DNA of 64,000 bases from Watersipora subatra (lineage: Eukaryota > Bryozoa > Gymnolaemata > Cheilostomatida > Watersiporidae). Position 1 is the stretch's first letter; every line of letters starts with the position of its first letter. A program made the translations under genes and the position numbers. The notes beneath the pieces are model-generated. The model had not been told where the DNA came from. It saw only the letters and a program-made list of their open reading frames with translations, and searched no databases. Where the stretch lies: contig NC_088715.1 in the NCBI RefSeq assembly GCF_963576615.1, positions 60,857,802 to 60,921,801 of the forward strand, written 5' to 3'. This document shows positions 1-10,687 of the stretch, in pieces.

Positions 1-449
1 AATCTTTTATCGATTGGAGGCACACAAATGATATTTTGTAGGAAATATTGAAATGTTGTGATGCGAAAATCCGTGATGATATAGAGCTTGATACAGACTA
101 CTTTTATGTGTTGATCCTCCAATCCTCAAAGTAAGATTGCCTCATGGCGACTTGAAACTGAAAGTTTAGACTAAAACTACTCTGCAACTGATACAGCGGA
201 TTGATAGATTTATCTTATTTCAGCCATCGATCGGTAAATTAATTCTGCAATAACGTTATTACTAGTTGAGGAATCTAGAATTTTGTGATGATAGGAGTTT
301 TCTAGTACTTTTAGCGTCTTACATACACACTTTATTTTACCAGCGAGTAAGCCTGATTGATAGAGGCCCTTATCTACTGCTGAGGTCCAGGATAAAGAGG
401 ATGAGGGGTAGGGAGTAATGACATGACACACTCCATTGTGTACTAGTAC
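1..449. other. Unassigned non-coding sequence
   Basis: No convincing exon, RNA gene or repeat unit was recognised. Short open frames exist on both strands but lack splice context and protein character. The last ~10 bases run into the SINE-like repeat that follows. Confidence 0.4.
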
Positions 450-625
450 CCAGGTAGTCCCGTGCATCGTGTGAGAGATCATCTTGTGTAATAACTATGT
501 GCACAATTATTCGCAGATATGGAAAAGTAGTTAAGTGGCGCAGTTAGTAGTGAGCTATGCAGCAAAGTGGAGTATTGAAGTTCCACTCCTGCGTGAGGCC
601 ACCCTTTTTCTTTCACGGACATGAC
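450..625 (+). repeat. tRNA-derived SINE-like copy (family S1)
   Basis: The copy begins with a leader shared by other copies (a segment reading TAATAACTATGTGCACAAT) and then has a tRNA-like block. GTGGCGCAGTTAGTA resembles a pol III A box, and about 35 bases later GAAGTTCCACTCC resembles a B box. It is followed by the CTTTTTCTT tract seen in sister copies near 3261 and 11450. The tRNA origin is inferred from box spacing; the source tRNA was not identified. Confidence 0.5.
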
Positions 626-3110
626 ACTTCATATAGTAAAAATTAGAGTGCTAATCCTATAGCTAGTCATACACATTGCTGGGATTTTATCTACTTCCTG
701 TGGCAGCCATAGTAGAACCAAGGTAAATGGGAGTCATCCATAAGACACAAATCATCTCTTATCGTTGAGTCAGGGAGTTGCGCATAGCGTGACGTAAACT
801 GAGCAACCTATTGGAGGAAATACATGACTGTATCCACTCTAGGAAGCTTTGTGCAACTCTTTGAGCACACGGCGTAATCCTTCTTAATGCTCGTAAAGCC
901 TTTCCTTTCGTTCAGATTAAACTCTATATAAATTTTGCGCCTATGACAGATTGAAAGCTTCTCACGACACTAACAAGCTCAGCATATGTAACTAATTGTA
1001 AGTTACATATGCTGACAAATGCGAACAACTTGCAACGAAAGTCTTTTTCGTTGGAATGCTTTAGGTTAATATATCATCTATAGCTAAGTAGCTATATAGC
1101 TATATAATAGCTATATATACATAGCTATATAGCTATATAATAGCTATATAGCTAACAGCTATATAGCTATATAATAGCTATATAGCTGTTAGCTATGAAC
1201 TAATTATGAGCTACTCAACTGTCTGTGTTGATATTCTTAAATTCAAAAGGTGGTAATATTTTTCAACTTGAATCAGAAACCAATTGACAATCGTTAACAG
1301 CTACAAATAAATAGGTTGCTTTATGCTTGGAAATAATACGTAAATATATAACAAATTAATCAAAAAATTTTGCTACATAATAACTTCTAATAATTATTTT
1401 ACTAAATCTTTTTTTTAAAAACTTGGATAGCTTAGTCAACAAAAAATTTGCTTAGAACGAATATCAAAAATATTTTCACAAGAGGGTTTGGAAAGTTTTT
1501 GAGATTCTGTTGAATTCATATGCTTCAATTTTGCTAATATCCTTGCCATATATGACAGGATGAGTGTGCTAGGCAACTGTAAGTCTTTCCTATTGAACAA
1601 CTTCTTGCCTCATAAACATGTCGCCTAAACTAATTTTAGACCAAAAATGAGATACTGGGGTCCTATAAGTGCATGTGATGACACACAAGCCTTGATATGT
1701 TCTTTGGCCTTATTCACTGCCTTGTTATTCAGAGAATTGCATACTTACAATCACCTTATATATGGTACTCAGCCCGTTCTGTAGCAGCCGGTACAATCAG
1801 GGGCCATCCGACTTGGTAAATGTTTGAATGCTCGCTCAACCGAACTAAATGGATTAACTCTAATCCTTTAATCTATCTTGATGACGGTGTCTGCACGATT
1901 ACTCACCGCAATTTCTGGGCAAACTTCCTTGAACTTAAAAGATAGCTTATCTGATGTGGTGGTAAGAGTCCCGAGTATTTTACAAAAAAGATAAAGCCTA
2001 AGGCTAGGAATGAGATGATGCAATTCTAGTTTAATGGTTAAGTGTTTATTCTCTTTAAGTTGGTATGGCTACGGCCTGGTTGCCATACTGATATAACTCA
2101 ACAACAACAGTTGTAGGGTATGCACTCGGTTAACTCCTGCAGGTCCCAGCAACCTGTTCTGCTATTTTTTTTTTACTCCCCCTATGATGACTCAGCTGCC
2201 TTTAGAATCATTGAATTTGTGCAAAACATGTGACTCTACGAGGTAAACCTTACGACTGACTGTTGTTTTTTTCACACACGCTAGAAACAAAAAATGCACT
2301 TTAACTCTTTGAAATCACGGCCCGAGATAATTCAGCGAGTTGCTTTCTCTCCAGATTCTGCACTCAATACAACTGAGCTGCTTAGTTATGCTTTGGTTTT
2401 CAATTTTAAGATTACAAAACTTTGCCTACTTTGTTGGTGATATGTTTTTGGTATACTTCTAAAGTTTCAATTTTATTGGACAAATACCTCTCGAGATATT
2501 ACCGAAATATATCGAGCATTTTAAACTGAACAAAAATGAAAAATAAATGCTGACAGAACATCAGTTTCTAATGACGGTTTCTGATTGAAGCAGTTTGTAA
2601 TGAAGCAGATTTAGAAATAAACAAAACTAAACAGGTTCTTCTCATCAGCAACAAGAGCTCGACAATAAAACTAGTTATTTTTCTATTCATGAAAAGAGAC
2701 ACCATCTATCAGACTCAGTGTACTGCTGTAATTATGTCTCTTCATTTATCCCCAAAACCTTCTTTTCAAGAGTGTGAAATAAGAACTATCCAATCTATTT
2801 GATTTCTGTTTCTTTCATGGTTTTCTAGAGGCTCAACGTTTTAAACTTACGCTCAGTTCAAAAAGAATCGTGATAAATCGCAGTCGATGTAAAGTTGTTA
2901 ATACTCTTTCGGATTAGGGTCCTGCTTGTATACACAAGACTAGGCTTCAATGTGATAACATGTTGTCACAGAAGTGTGTAAGAAAAACCTCAGAAAGCTG
3001 GCAATAAGTCAAGCTAAATACTCTGTAATCTATAATATATTGTTTAAGCTAATCTACAGCTTTAGCTAATTTGGCATAAAGAATAAAAAAATAGTGTTTC
3101 TATTCTCAGG
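626..3110. other. Intergenic sequence with hairpin and AT-palindromic tract
   Basis: About 2.5 kb without a recognisable gene. It contains a perfect 15-bp inverted repeat (979-993 with 1001-1015, 7-nt loop) and a compound repeat at about 1080-1195 made of AGCTATATAGCTATATAATAGC-type units that is itself palindromic. The rest is AT-rich sequence with no exon-like segment that I can support. Confidence 0.4.
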
Positions 3111-3111
3111 T

Positions 3112-3273
3112 AGTATGCTGGTAGTCCCGTGCGTCGTGAGAGATCATCATGTGTAGTAACTACGTGCACAAGTATACTGTAATTAAGCAATCTGAGTGGC
3201 ACAGTTGGTAGCACTCTTAGCTGGTAGTTTGAATATTTTGGTTCATTCCTGAGATGTGATAATCCTTTTTCTT
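3112..3273 (+). repeat. SINE-like copy (family S1)
   Basis: It shares the leader of the copy at 450 (GTAGTCCCGTGC, then a degenerate TAACTACGTGCACAA). Next come a tRNA-like block with GTGGCACAGTTGGTAGCA as A box and a degenerate B box (TTGGTTCATTCC). It ends in CCTTTTTCTTA, immediately abutting the arm of the long-TIR DNA element that starts at 3274. Confidence 0.5.
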
Positions 3274-3797
3274 AAAGGTTGACTTGCACCAAAATTCACA
3301 TTACAGTTATTAAGTACCAATAGATTCACCATGTCTTACTCTGTTGTGTTGTAGGTGCAAAATATGTGGAAATGTGATTACAAACTCTTAAAAGCTCAAA
3401 AACAAACAGTTAGTCGCAGCCATCATGAAAACACGGTAGATTGGAATCTCTTTATTTCGATGACGTACTCAAACATTGTGATTATTGTTTTGACACAAGA
3501 TGTTATTACGTGAAATTTAAGGCCAATAAAAGGCTCAATATAAGACATCTCATAGCACTAGTTTATGACAAACACTTCAGGTTCTACCGAAAAGCCCATC
3601 TCAAATATAGATGCTTGCTACTTTACATTTTCGTTTCATCCTGCTCTAAACATCTATTCGTAATCTGATCATGTGACTCATACTTCCTGCCAATTAGCGC
3701 AAACAATTTCTGCGGCGGCATTTTTGTGACTATCACAGGTGACCAGCAGGCTCCTCATGTTGATCAGAGAATGATATGCACTCCTTCGAGTTTGCGT
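3274..3797 (-). mobile_element. Truncated copy of the long-TIR MITE seen at 13633-14551
   Basis: The sequence starts TTAAAGGTTGAC and matches, in reverse complement, the right arm plus adjacent interior of the element at 13633-14551 (to about position 14033 there). It ends near GGAGTGCATATCATT-type sequence; the opposite arm is missing. The match was made by eye and includes the blocks GTAGGTGCAAAATATGTG and GTCACCTGTGATAGT, here inverted. Confidence 0.6.
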
Positions 3798-4250
3798 CGC
3801 ATACTTAGCAGCCCGACCCTCTAACATCCTGATTAGTCTTCCACATTTCAGCATTTTGGAATAATTGTGCGAATACTTATTCTCTGTACCTTATTGGCAC
3901 ACCTAACAATCAATCGCAGCGCACTAGATTAGTGGATACTAACCTTTACTATCCATCGTTTTTTGATGTCATCACTCTGTTTGCACATGCGCTCGTCCAC
4001 GAAAAAGCCACCATCTTTGTAGAAAACGATCGTCATTCTCTTGATTAATAGTATTTTTCAGTGTTGTTTTGATACTAAAATAAAAATTTGCAAACAAAAG
4101 TATTGTTTGCAATAATTAAATGCAGAAGCTTCGTGTTTTTAACAATAAAAGCTGTTCATAAAGATGACAAACAACGATAGAATGACGTCACGAAAAAACG
4201 AAGTAAGAGCCATATGTCCATCTGTGCGAAGCCACGCTAAAAGCCTTAAG
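3798..4250. other. Unassigned sequence
   Basis: No gene or repeat was recognised beyond a short stretch near 3850-3950 (TTATTCTCTGTACCTTATTGGCACACC) that resembles the tail of the minus-strand SINE near 60140. Confidence 0.3.
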
Positions 4251-4400
4251 AAAAAAGGATTACATGGGCCAAGAATCAAACCCAAATATTCAGATCATCA
4301 TCCATGCACTCCACCATCCGCACTACCAAACCAACTTGCCTCAATGAAGAATGATTGCGCATATAGTTATTACACATGACGGTCTCTCACCAGTGTACTA
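4251..4400 (-). repeat. SINE-like copy (family S1), reverse orientation
   Basis: Read on the minus strand it has the shared S1 leader (now at the right end, complement of TAGTTATTACACATGACGG) followed by a tRNA-like block whose B box is the complement of AGAATCAAACCC. A 71-residue open frame overlaps it but has no protein character. Confidence 0.45.
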
Positions 4401-4520
4401 GTAAAATAAAAGTAAAGTACCTTTATCATATTATGTTGAGAAAAAAAAGCTGCCATAAATTTGGTATAGTGAAGAAAGCTATAGGAGCATTTCTTGGGAG
4501 CTGTTCATGACTTTGAGTTT

Positions 4521-4609
4521 GCCCTTAGGCATTATATATGATGCCCTTAGGCCTTATATATGATGCCCTTAGGCCTTATATATGATGCCCTTAGGCTTTA
4601 TGTATGATA
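4521..4609. repeat. 22-bp minisatellite, four copies
   Basis: The unit GCCCTTAGGCCTTATATATGAT is repeated four times, starting at 4521, 4543, 4565 and 4587, with one or two substitutions in the first and last units. Confidence 0.85.
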
Positions 4610-4844
4610 AATTTATCAAACTAATTTTTAAACCAATATGAAAAAAATTAATACAAAATTTCCATAATAAATGTAAACATTTGAAATTGTGATCTAAGAA
4701 TCACTCTTTCTGGAAACACTCATAAATTGAGGTCTCATGAGTAGCTATTAGGATGTATAACATGTCAGTACTAATACTTTCGTTAATGGGTTAAAAAAGC
4801 TATTATTATTATTCACAGCCTAAATACATGAAGAATCTACATTT

Positions 4845-6265
4845 AAAAATGAACTTACACAAAAAATTTAGTAGATTTTATTAAAAAGAATCGGCATTTT
4901 TCTATCATTTGTGATTTTTGATGCTTGAGTTGGTCTGACTGTTAGGATGTTTCAAGATTAAAATCGACAAAACTCGATCGCGGTTCGACCGCCAAGATCA
5001 AGCCAAAATGCGATTATGACGTATAATAATTATAACTTTTATAATTATAACTGTAAAAGTGCGATTATGATGTCTATAATTACAAAGAGACTGACAGAAT
5101 AGAGCCGTGTAACGCTGCAACTTGAACACAATAGCTGATATAACGATAGCAACTAGTAACCTCATCGTCTTCTGCGCGTTTTAACTGCGATTAAGTTAAA
5201 ACGCTGAATGCCAAGATCTTAAAACCTGTTCTCTTAAAAAGAACAGTGTAGCTATGTTCCGTATAGATATAAGAGGGGTTTCTGACTGATGCAAACTTTA
5301 TTGGCCAAAGTTTACAACGTAAAAACTACAATAGATTTATGCATATTATAAAAAGCAACAATAGACAAGATTTCGCATTCAGTCAAAATTTACACCAGTT
5401 TTATGATATATAAAAGTTTTACATCACTCTTTAAGCAGTTGTTAAAGGATAGCATTGGTAAAAGTAGCATATACTGAGGTATAAATTCAGTATTGGCACA
5501 GCAACAAACAGATGTAAATCATTGAAATGTTAAACTACAGCCATTCTGCCTAAACTATAAAATTACAGTTGAGAAATATATAGTGGCTATATAAAATGAG
5601 AAATTGCATACCTTGTACTCTCTGTCACGAAACTAGCTAATACTACAATCTGCTTGAGAGATACAGTCGAAAGTGTCACTCGTACCTTTGAGCGCACCTC
5701 TTCACTGTTCGTGCTGTACTGCGGTCTTGAAACGATATCTCGCTTTTATACAGCGGCAATCTTGTAAATATGTAAACAACTACTGCTAAGTATAAAATTA
5801 GAACTTATAAATCACTAAAATAACTTTTGCAATTGGTAAGCAGTCGGGTTTCGCCGATTTATTTGTTGCTTTTATTAAAGGTGACAGGGTTGTCACTACA
5901 CTTTCAACATTGAAAGTTAGTGCATAGAGCAATAATGACCAGTTCAGGTAGCCTACCAATTAATTATCCACCAAGTCAAATAAACAGCAAACAGGAAAAT
6001 AGACAGCCAACCCAAATACATGAATCATGGCAGCACCATGTAACCCTTCAAAACACAAGTGTGTTGATCATGCTATAGGGCTGCCGCTACAAACAAGTTT
6101 TAAGATCTTGGCATCTCTTATAATCTTAAAGAATTGTTAAGACCTGAATGCCAAGATCTTAAAACATCTTGGCATTCAGGTCTTCTCAAACATTAAAATC
6201 ATGAATGCTAAAAAAATACCGATGCTTTCTGATAAAATCTGCTAATATTTTGTGTAAGTTTATCT
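4845..6265. mobile_element. Foldback MITE (family F) carrying a nested insertion
   Basis: The left end (ATGAACTTACACAAAAAATT) is repeated inverted at the right end (about 6240-6262, ATATTTTGTGTAAGTTTATC). The interior matches family copies at 50377-50785 and 53610-54055 (shared blocks such as GATGTTTCAAGATTAAAATC and AACTTGAACACAATAGCTGA). The unit is about 1 kb longer than its relatives because of a segment bracketed by direct repeats of GAATGCCAAGATCTTAAAAC (about 5208 and 6146), which are themselves part of small palindromes. No open frame suggests a transposase. Confidence 0.55.
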
Positions 6266-6700
6266 TTATGTGAACAGTGGATCAGTTTTCATACACTCCA
6301 AAATATTTTATGAATTTTTATACTACATAAATGTAGTTACATAGATTATATGGTACCAAGCAACCTAAATCAACGTACAACCACGCTCTTTTTAGGTGCT
6401 AAAAACCAAAGCGTTCCCCAGCAGGTATATTGAGCGTAAACTCACCTAAATATAGATCAAGGTGCCATAAAGAAAGAATTGAGCTACCAGAGCGAAAGAA
6501 ACCCTTTGTATTCATGAGAATGAATCATTTTGAATTTCCGGTCCTTTCAGCTGAGTTTCATTGACTTTAAAATACCAAAGATGATTTGGCACTTATAGTG
6601 ATGTCATCAGTTTGTGCACCGGTCACTTTGCATGAGAGAGCATGAGTAGCAAACTGCAGATGCTTGTACGGTAATCAGTGTGGAGTTTCATTCTCTCTCT
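6266..6700. other. Unassigned sequence
   Basis: No exon-like or repeat structure was recognised. Confidence 0.3.
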
Positions 6701-6705
6701 TGAAT

Positions 6706-6760
6706 TGATATATATATATATATATATTAATTCAAAAGAGAATATATATATATATATACA
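6706..6760. repeat. (TA)n microsatellite pair
   Basis: Two short (TA)n runs are separated by TTAATTCAAAAGAGAA. The sequence lies just 3' (minus-strand sense) of the retrotransposon fragment. Confidence 0.8.
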
Positions 6761-6826
6761 AAAAAAATTGTTTTCTCACCCCGGATACCCCGTATGGGTG
6801 GTAAATTCTGCTCTAACTCGGGTCTC

Positions 6827-7632
6827 CTACCAGAGACCTGGGAGTTTGAGCACTCGCCTCAAGATCTTAGCTGTTCCCAATAGCGCACTTTTCTGCAACT
6901 CACCTGAGTTGATTGTTGTTGGTATTTGGGCAAGCCACATTTTATGCGCCGGTGTTATTGCGTCCAGTGCCCCAATGACTACTGGGATTACAGTTGTTCT
7001 TACATTCCAGCATTTTTCAATTTCTTCTCCAAGAGGGAGATATTTCTCTACCTTTTCTTTTTCTTTGCTGGCTATATTGTAGTCATTGGGTACTGCTATA
7101 TCTATTATAGTAGCCCTTTTGTTCTCCTTGTCTACCACCACTATATCTGGTTGGTTTGCTAGGACATGCTTGTCAGTTCGGATGTAGAAGTCCCAGAGGA
7201 TCTTAGCGTGGTCATTTTCATTGACCTTACCAGGAGCTTCCCACCAGTGTTGTGGTTTATTAAGGCCATACTCATCACATAGACTTCTATACACAACACC
7301 TGCGACATGATTATGCCGCTCAGTGTATGCGTTTCCTGCTAGCTGCTTGCATCCACTGATGATGTGTTGGATGGTCTCAGGTGCATCTTTGCACAGTCTG
7401 CATCTAGGATCGTTTCTAGTGTGATAGATTTTCGTTTGGAGTTGCCTTGTTAGAAGCACTTGCTCCTGGGCTGCCATGATTAGCGACTCTGTATTGGCCG
7501 TTAGGTTTCCTTTGTTCAGCCACATATATGTCTGGTGAAGATCGCCAACCTTAGCTGTTTGTTGGTGGTAAGCACCATGAAGAGGTTTCATGTGCCAGTC
7601 AATTTCCTCATCATCAGGGCGTAAGTCCGTTG

Positions 7633-7633
<1 letters not shown>
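6827..7633 (-). mobile_element. 3' end of a non-LTR retrotransposon ORF (Cys-His finger plus nuclease-like domain), 5'-truncated
   Basis: A continuous minus-strand frame runs from the (TA)n tract at 7634 to a stop at 6827. From the first ATG (7591) it gives 254 residues. In order it shows a CCHC-type knuckle (CRLC at about residues 80-83, then HII and C), a spacer rich in Trp and acidic residues, and a segment with PDIVVVD, then IIDIAVPNDYN, then KEKEKVEKY. That layout is what is known for the restriction-like endonuclease region at the C terminus of R2/R4/NeSL-type ORFs: finger, then PD-(D/E)XK-like core. Assignment to that class is inference. The frame is open with no internal stops, so it inserted recently or came from a young family. 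The reverse transcriptase part is absent; the frame is cut off by the microsatellite. Confidence 0.7.

Positions 7634-7692
<59 letters not shown>
7634..7692. repeat. (AT)n microsatellite
   Basis: About 29 uninterrupted AT dinucleotides lie between the retrotransposon fragment and the first hammerhead ribozyme. Confidence 0.95.
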
Positions 7693-7693
<1 letters not shown>

Positions 7694-7694
<1 letters not shown>

Positions 7695-7750
7695 TCATGC
7701 TACAGACAGTACTGTTTCGGCTATTGAAGCCTCATCAGTGCAGCTCAGAG
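7694..7750 (-). ncRNA. Type I hammerhead self-cleaving ribozyme, copy 1
   Basis: On the minus strand all core elements are present in order. CUGAUGA is at 7738-7732. Stem II (GGCU/AGCC with loop UCAAU) is at 7731-7719. GAAA is at 7718-7715. Stem III (CAG, 2-nt loop UA, CUG) is at 7714-7707. The UC cleavage dinucleotide is at 7706-7705. Stem I pairs GCUGCA (7744-7739) with UGUAGC (7704-7699), then an internal loop, then CUC/GAG. Predicted cleavage is between 7705 and 7704. A 3-bp stem III is what is known for hammerheads of animal retrozymes and Penelope-like elements, which work best as tandem dimers. No substitution is seen in the catalytic core. Confidence 0.88.
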
Positions 7751-7952
7751 CTTAGGCAAGGGACACAAATCCCATTACCAATGAGAGTTGACTTCCTGCC
7801 ATGAAACAACTAGGTTGCCTCACAGACTTTAAGAAAGTCAATGTGCTGGCACCAGAGTACTCAAATCACAAAAGTGATGAGCTTTGCACAAAGGCTAATA
7901 GTGCCGCACCTCTCACAGAGTGCTCAACCAAACCGAAGTGAGGGAGCATATA

Positions 7953-8009
7953 CTCATGCTACAGACAGTACTGTTTCGGCTATTGAAGCCTCATCAGTGC
8001 AGCTCAGAG
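7953..8009 (-). ncRNA. Type I hammerhead self-cleaving ribozyme, copy 2
   Basis: The ribozyme region is base-for-base identical to copy 1, shifted by 259. CUGAUGA is at 7997-7991, stem II at 7990-7978, GAAA at 7977-7974, stem III at 7973-7966 and the cleavage dinucleotide UC at 7965-7964. Stem I is conserved, including its internal loop. Confidence 0.88.
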
Positions 8010-8102
8010 CTTAGGCAAGGGACACAAATTCCATTACCAATGAGAGTTGAGTTTCTGCCTATATATATATACATTTGAAAAATTATTGCGAAAAAAGTAA
8101 AC

Positions 8103-8166
8103 TTTTAGTATTTGCGTTACAAATTTGTTTTGTGCGAAGCACTCATCAGACGCGGTTGTACTAAAA
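8103..8166 (-). ncRNA. Degenerate type I hammerhead ribozyme (core G12 changed)
   Basis: It has the same architecture as copies 1 and 2 but a different sequence. CUGAUGA is at 8149-8143. Stem II is GUGC/GCAC with loop UUC (8142-8132). Stem III is CAA/UUG with loop AU (8127-8120), followed by UA as cleavage dinucleotide (8119-8118). Stem I is GCGU/ACGC, then an internal loop, then eight further pairs UUUUAGUA/UACUAAAA. The expected GAAA reads AAAA at 8131-8128, so the G at core position 12 is an A. G12 is known to be essential for catalysis, so this copy is probably inactive. Confidence 0.72.
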
Positions 8167-8481
8167 TGAAAAGCTTTACCGAATGTGCCAAAATATCAGA
8201 AATGGGCTCGCTGTGGTAATCATGTAATTCAGTGCTAAGTGTAACTGAGAAGATAACTCCTAGCATGTCTGCAATTAGAAGTCAATTCATTTCTTTTATT
8301 TAATGTGCCTAAGTGTGGTTTGCATATTATGAAGTATTTTTCAAGTAAACATAATTTGCATCGTTTTGTTTTGTTTGTATATGGTTGTGCTTGAGCTAAT
8401 ATTTTCCATGTTATGTTGTATGTTGAGTTACTTTCTTTCAACTTCCAAATGTGCTTGCTCAATTCATGCACTTGCTTTTGG

Positions 8482-8720
<239 letters not shown>

Positions 8721-10640
8721 TAAGACCAGTTTAATTGTGGTGACTTCACATATAACTCACTTCAGTTGTATTATTGTAAATCATTCGAATCAATGTTGTA
8801 GTGCAATTAAGTTTTAGTCAGCCTATACCCTGTTTTATATATACATATATATATTACTTTATTAAGTGCATCACCTTGTACAATGGTTAAACAAACTTCA
8901 AACATTTATATCAATAAAACTACCTAAAACACACCTTCACATGTCAACTATGAAAGTATCTAAATAGCAATTAAATTTTATGTACATGTGGATGGCAAAG
9001 AAGATATGATTTGGACTAGCGCAGTCAAACATATAACAATACATAAACCTTTTTACAACTTGTGCAGTTCATTGCTTTAGATTATAGTCTGTCTCCTGCT
9101 ATATTAAGCTGAATTGAACGATCAGAGATTGGTGAACATGATGTCTTCAAGTTACACTTGAGTACTTACAAACTTGTTGCGACGTTCCGTCGTGACAATA
9201 TTTCAAGAAAAGTGGAGTTGTTGCTGCCTCGATTCTTCTTGCATCATTTTAACTGAAAACTAAACTTACAAGATTTCAATACGGTAACATTTGGCCTAAG
9301 CTGAAAAGCACTAACATTAAACCTAATGCTAACACCAGATGTTGGTATTAGCTAAGCTCATCACTAAGTTTGTTTATTTTAAGGTTTGTTAGTTTAGAAT
9401 AAATAATTAGTGAACAAAAGCTTCTTTGCATATAGTTTAGTAGTCATTACAGCTAATCGGCACGCGCAGTTCAGCTGGTACAGAAGAGGCAGTAATTTAT
9501 TTTAAAAAGCTACTGATGATGAATATGCATTGGTTTCCATAGAGACCACTTCCTCCTTCAAACCTATTTACTATATAATTAGTCCATTTTCTGTCTAATA
9601 AACACGAGAGCTGTCTGAGTTTGATGGATGTTTATGGCATTATCAAGGAAATGATACAGCAACGCTCTGACCAATCTAATACTGTCAACCATTCCAGCAT
9701 ATTAATCATAACTAGGTTGTGCTATCTGGCAGACATCTTGCTGTGTGCTGGTACAGAACACGCACAAGAAACTAAGATGGAGAATCGCTTAGATAACAGC
9801 TGTTAATGCTGTCAGAAAGAGAACATATTTATAATATTACAAAAACAATGATAAGTTTAAAGTACTATTTGAAAAGAACCAAAATAATGACAAATACACC
9901 AGTAAAATCTTTCATGCTCGTGGAGCTGACAGCAAACTGAATGCATCCAACTTTCTTCAAGAGCCTATTACTGCTTGTTGTTTAATTAAACAACAGTGAA
10001 CTATGAAGAAAGTTTTTCTCTGCTGACCTCTGACCTGGTTAAGTATTTTAGGAAGGATACTTTACAAGGCCATATTATACTTATTTTACACGATAAAATC
10101 GATTGCTGTGCCTCTCAATCAGTGACGAGGACATATACAGTAGAATATAACTTCTGTTAAAGATAATTGCCCTAAAAAGAATGATTTGATGGCTAGTAAT
10201 GACTAAGTGACCTGCTTTTCAGCTTACATTGTCTGAAACGGGTGATGAGAGGAAGTCCTCTACTGCAATACAAAGGCAAGGAAAACACACAAACTACAAT
10301 AGTTCTGGCTGACCTATTTTTAAAACAATTTTTTGGAGTGGCCCATTGAAACTTCTTTGGTGGTACCACTGCAGTCATATTCCTTGCACATGCAAACATG
10401 TGGTAATAGAAAATGAGGTTTCAATTATGCTGACCAAATTTAGTGTGCTGCCATTGAAGAGAAATGGCATGTCAGCCCTACAGTATATGTAATGACAGAT
10501 TAATAAACACGATAGCTGACGCTGTCACAAATTGAGCTGAAATATGAGCATCAGAGTGTTGAAATAATATGACTGTTTTTGGTTATGAGAATTGCAGCAT
10601 GGGTAACAGAAATAAGTTTGTGCTTTCTATATAATTTTGC
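8721..10640. other. Unassigned sequence
   Basis: About 1.9 kb without a supported gene. A 61-residue open frame at 9621-9806 (+) has no splice context or recognisable family. Occasional short polyA-like and AT-rich stretches only. Confidence 0.3.
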
Positions 10641-10687
10641 AGGTGAAAAAAGACCCGGCACTACATTTGACAGTCCTATCAGCTTAC

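Larger units (their letters stand above)
7691..8059 (-). mobile_element. Retrozyme-like partial tandem, 259-nt monomer
   Basis: Positions 7691-7800 and 7950-8059 are direct repeats of 110 bp with only about four mismatches, offset by exactly 259 bp. Each carries an identical hammerhead. A minus-strand transcript would be cut at both sites to release a 259-nt RNA (7963 down to 7705). The middle part (7801-7949) is single copy here, so the array is about 1.4 units. No open reading frame of note lies inside. This fits non-autonomous animal retrozymes; a fragment of a Penelope-like element terminal repeat is the main alternative. Confidence 0.7.

Noticed and set aside
7596..7612. CTGATGATGAGGAAA on the minus strand, hammerhead-like core words
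   Set aside because: There is no stem II between CTGATGA and GAAA and no stem I; it lies in the coding frame of the retrotransposon fragment.
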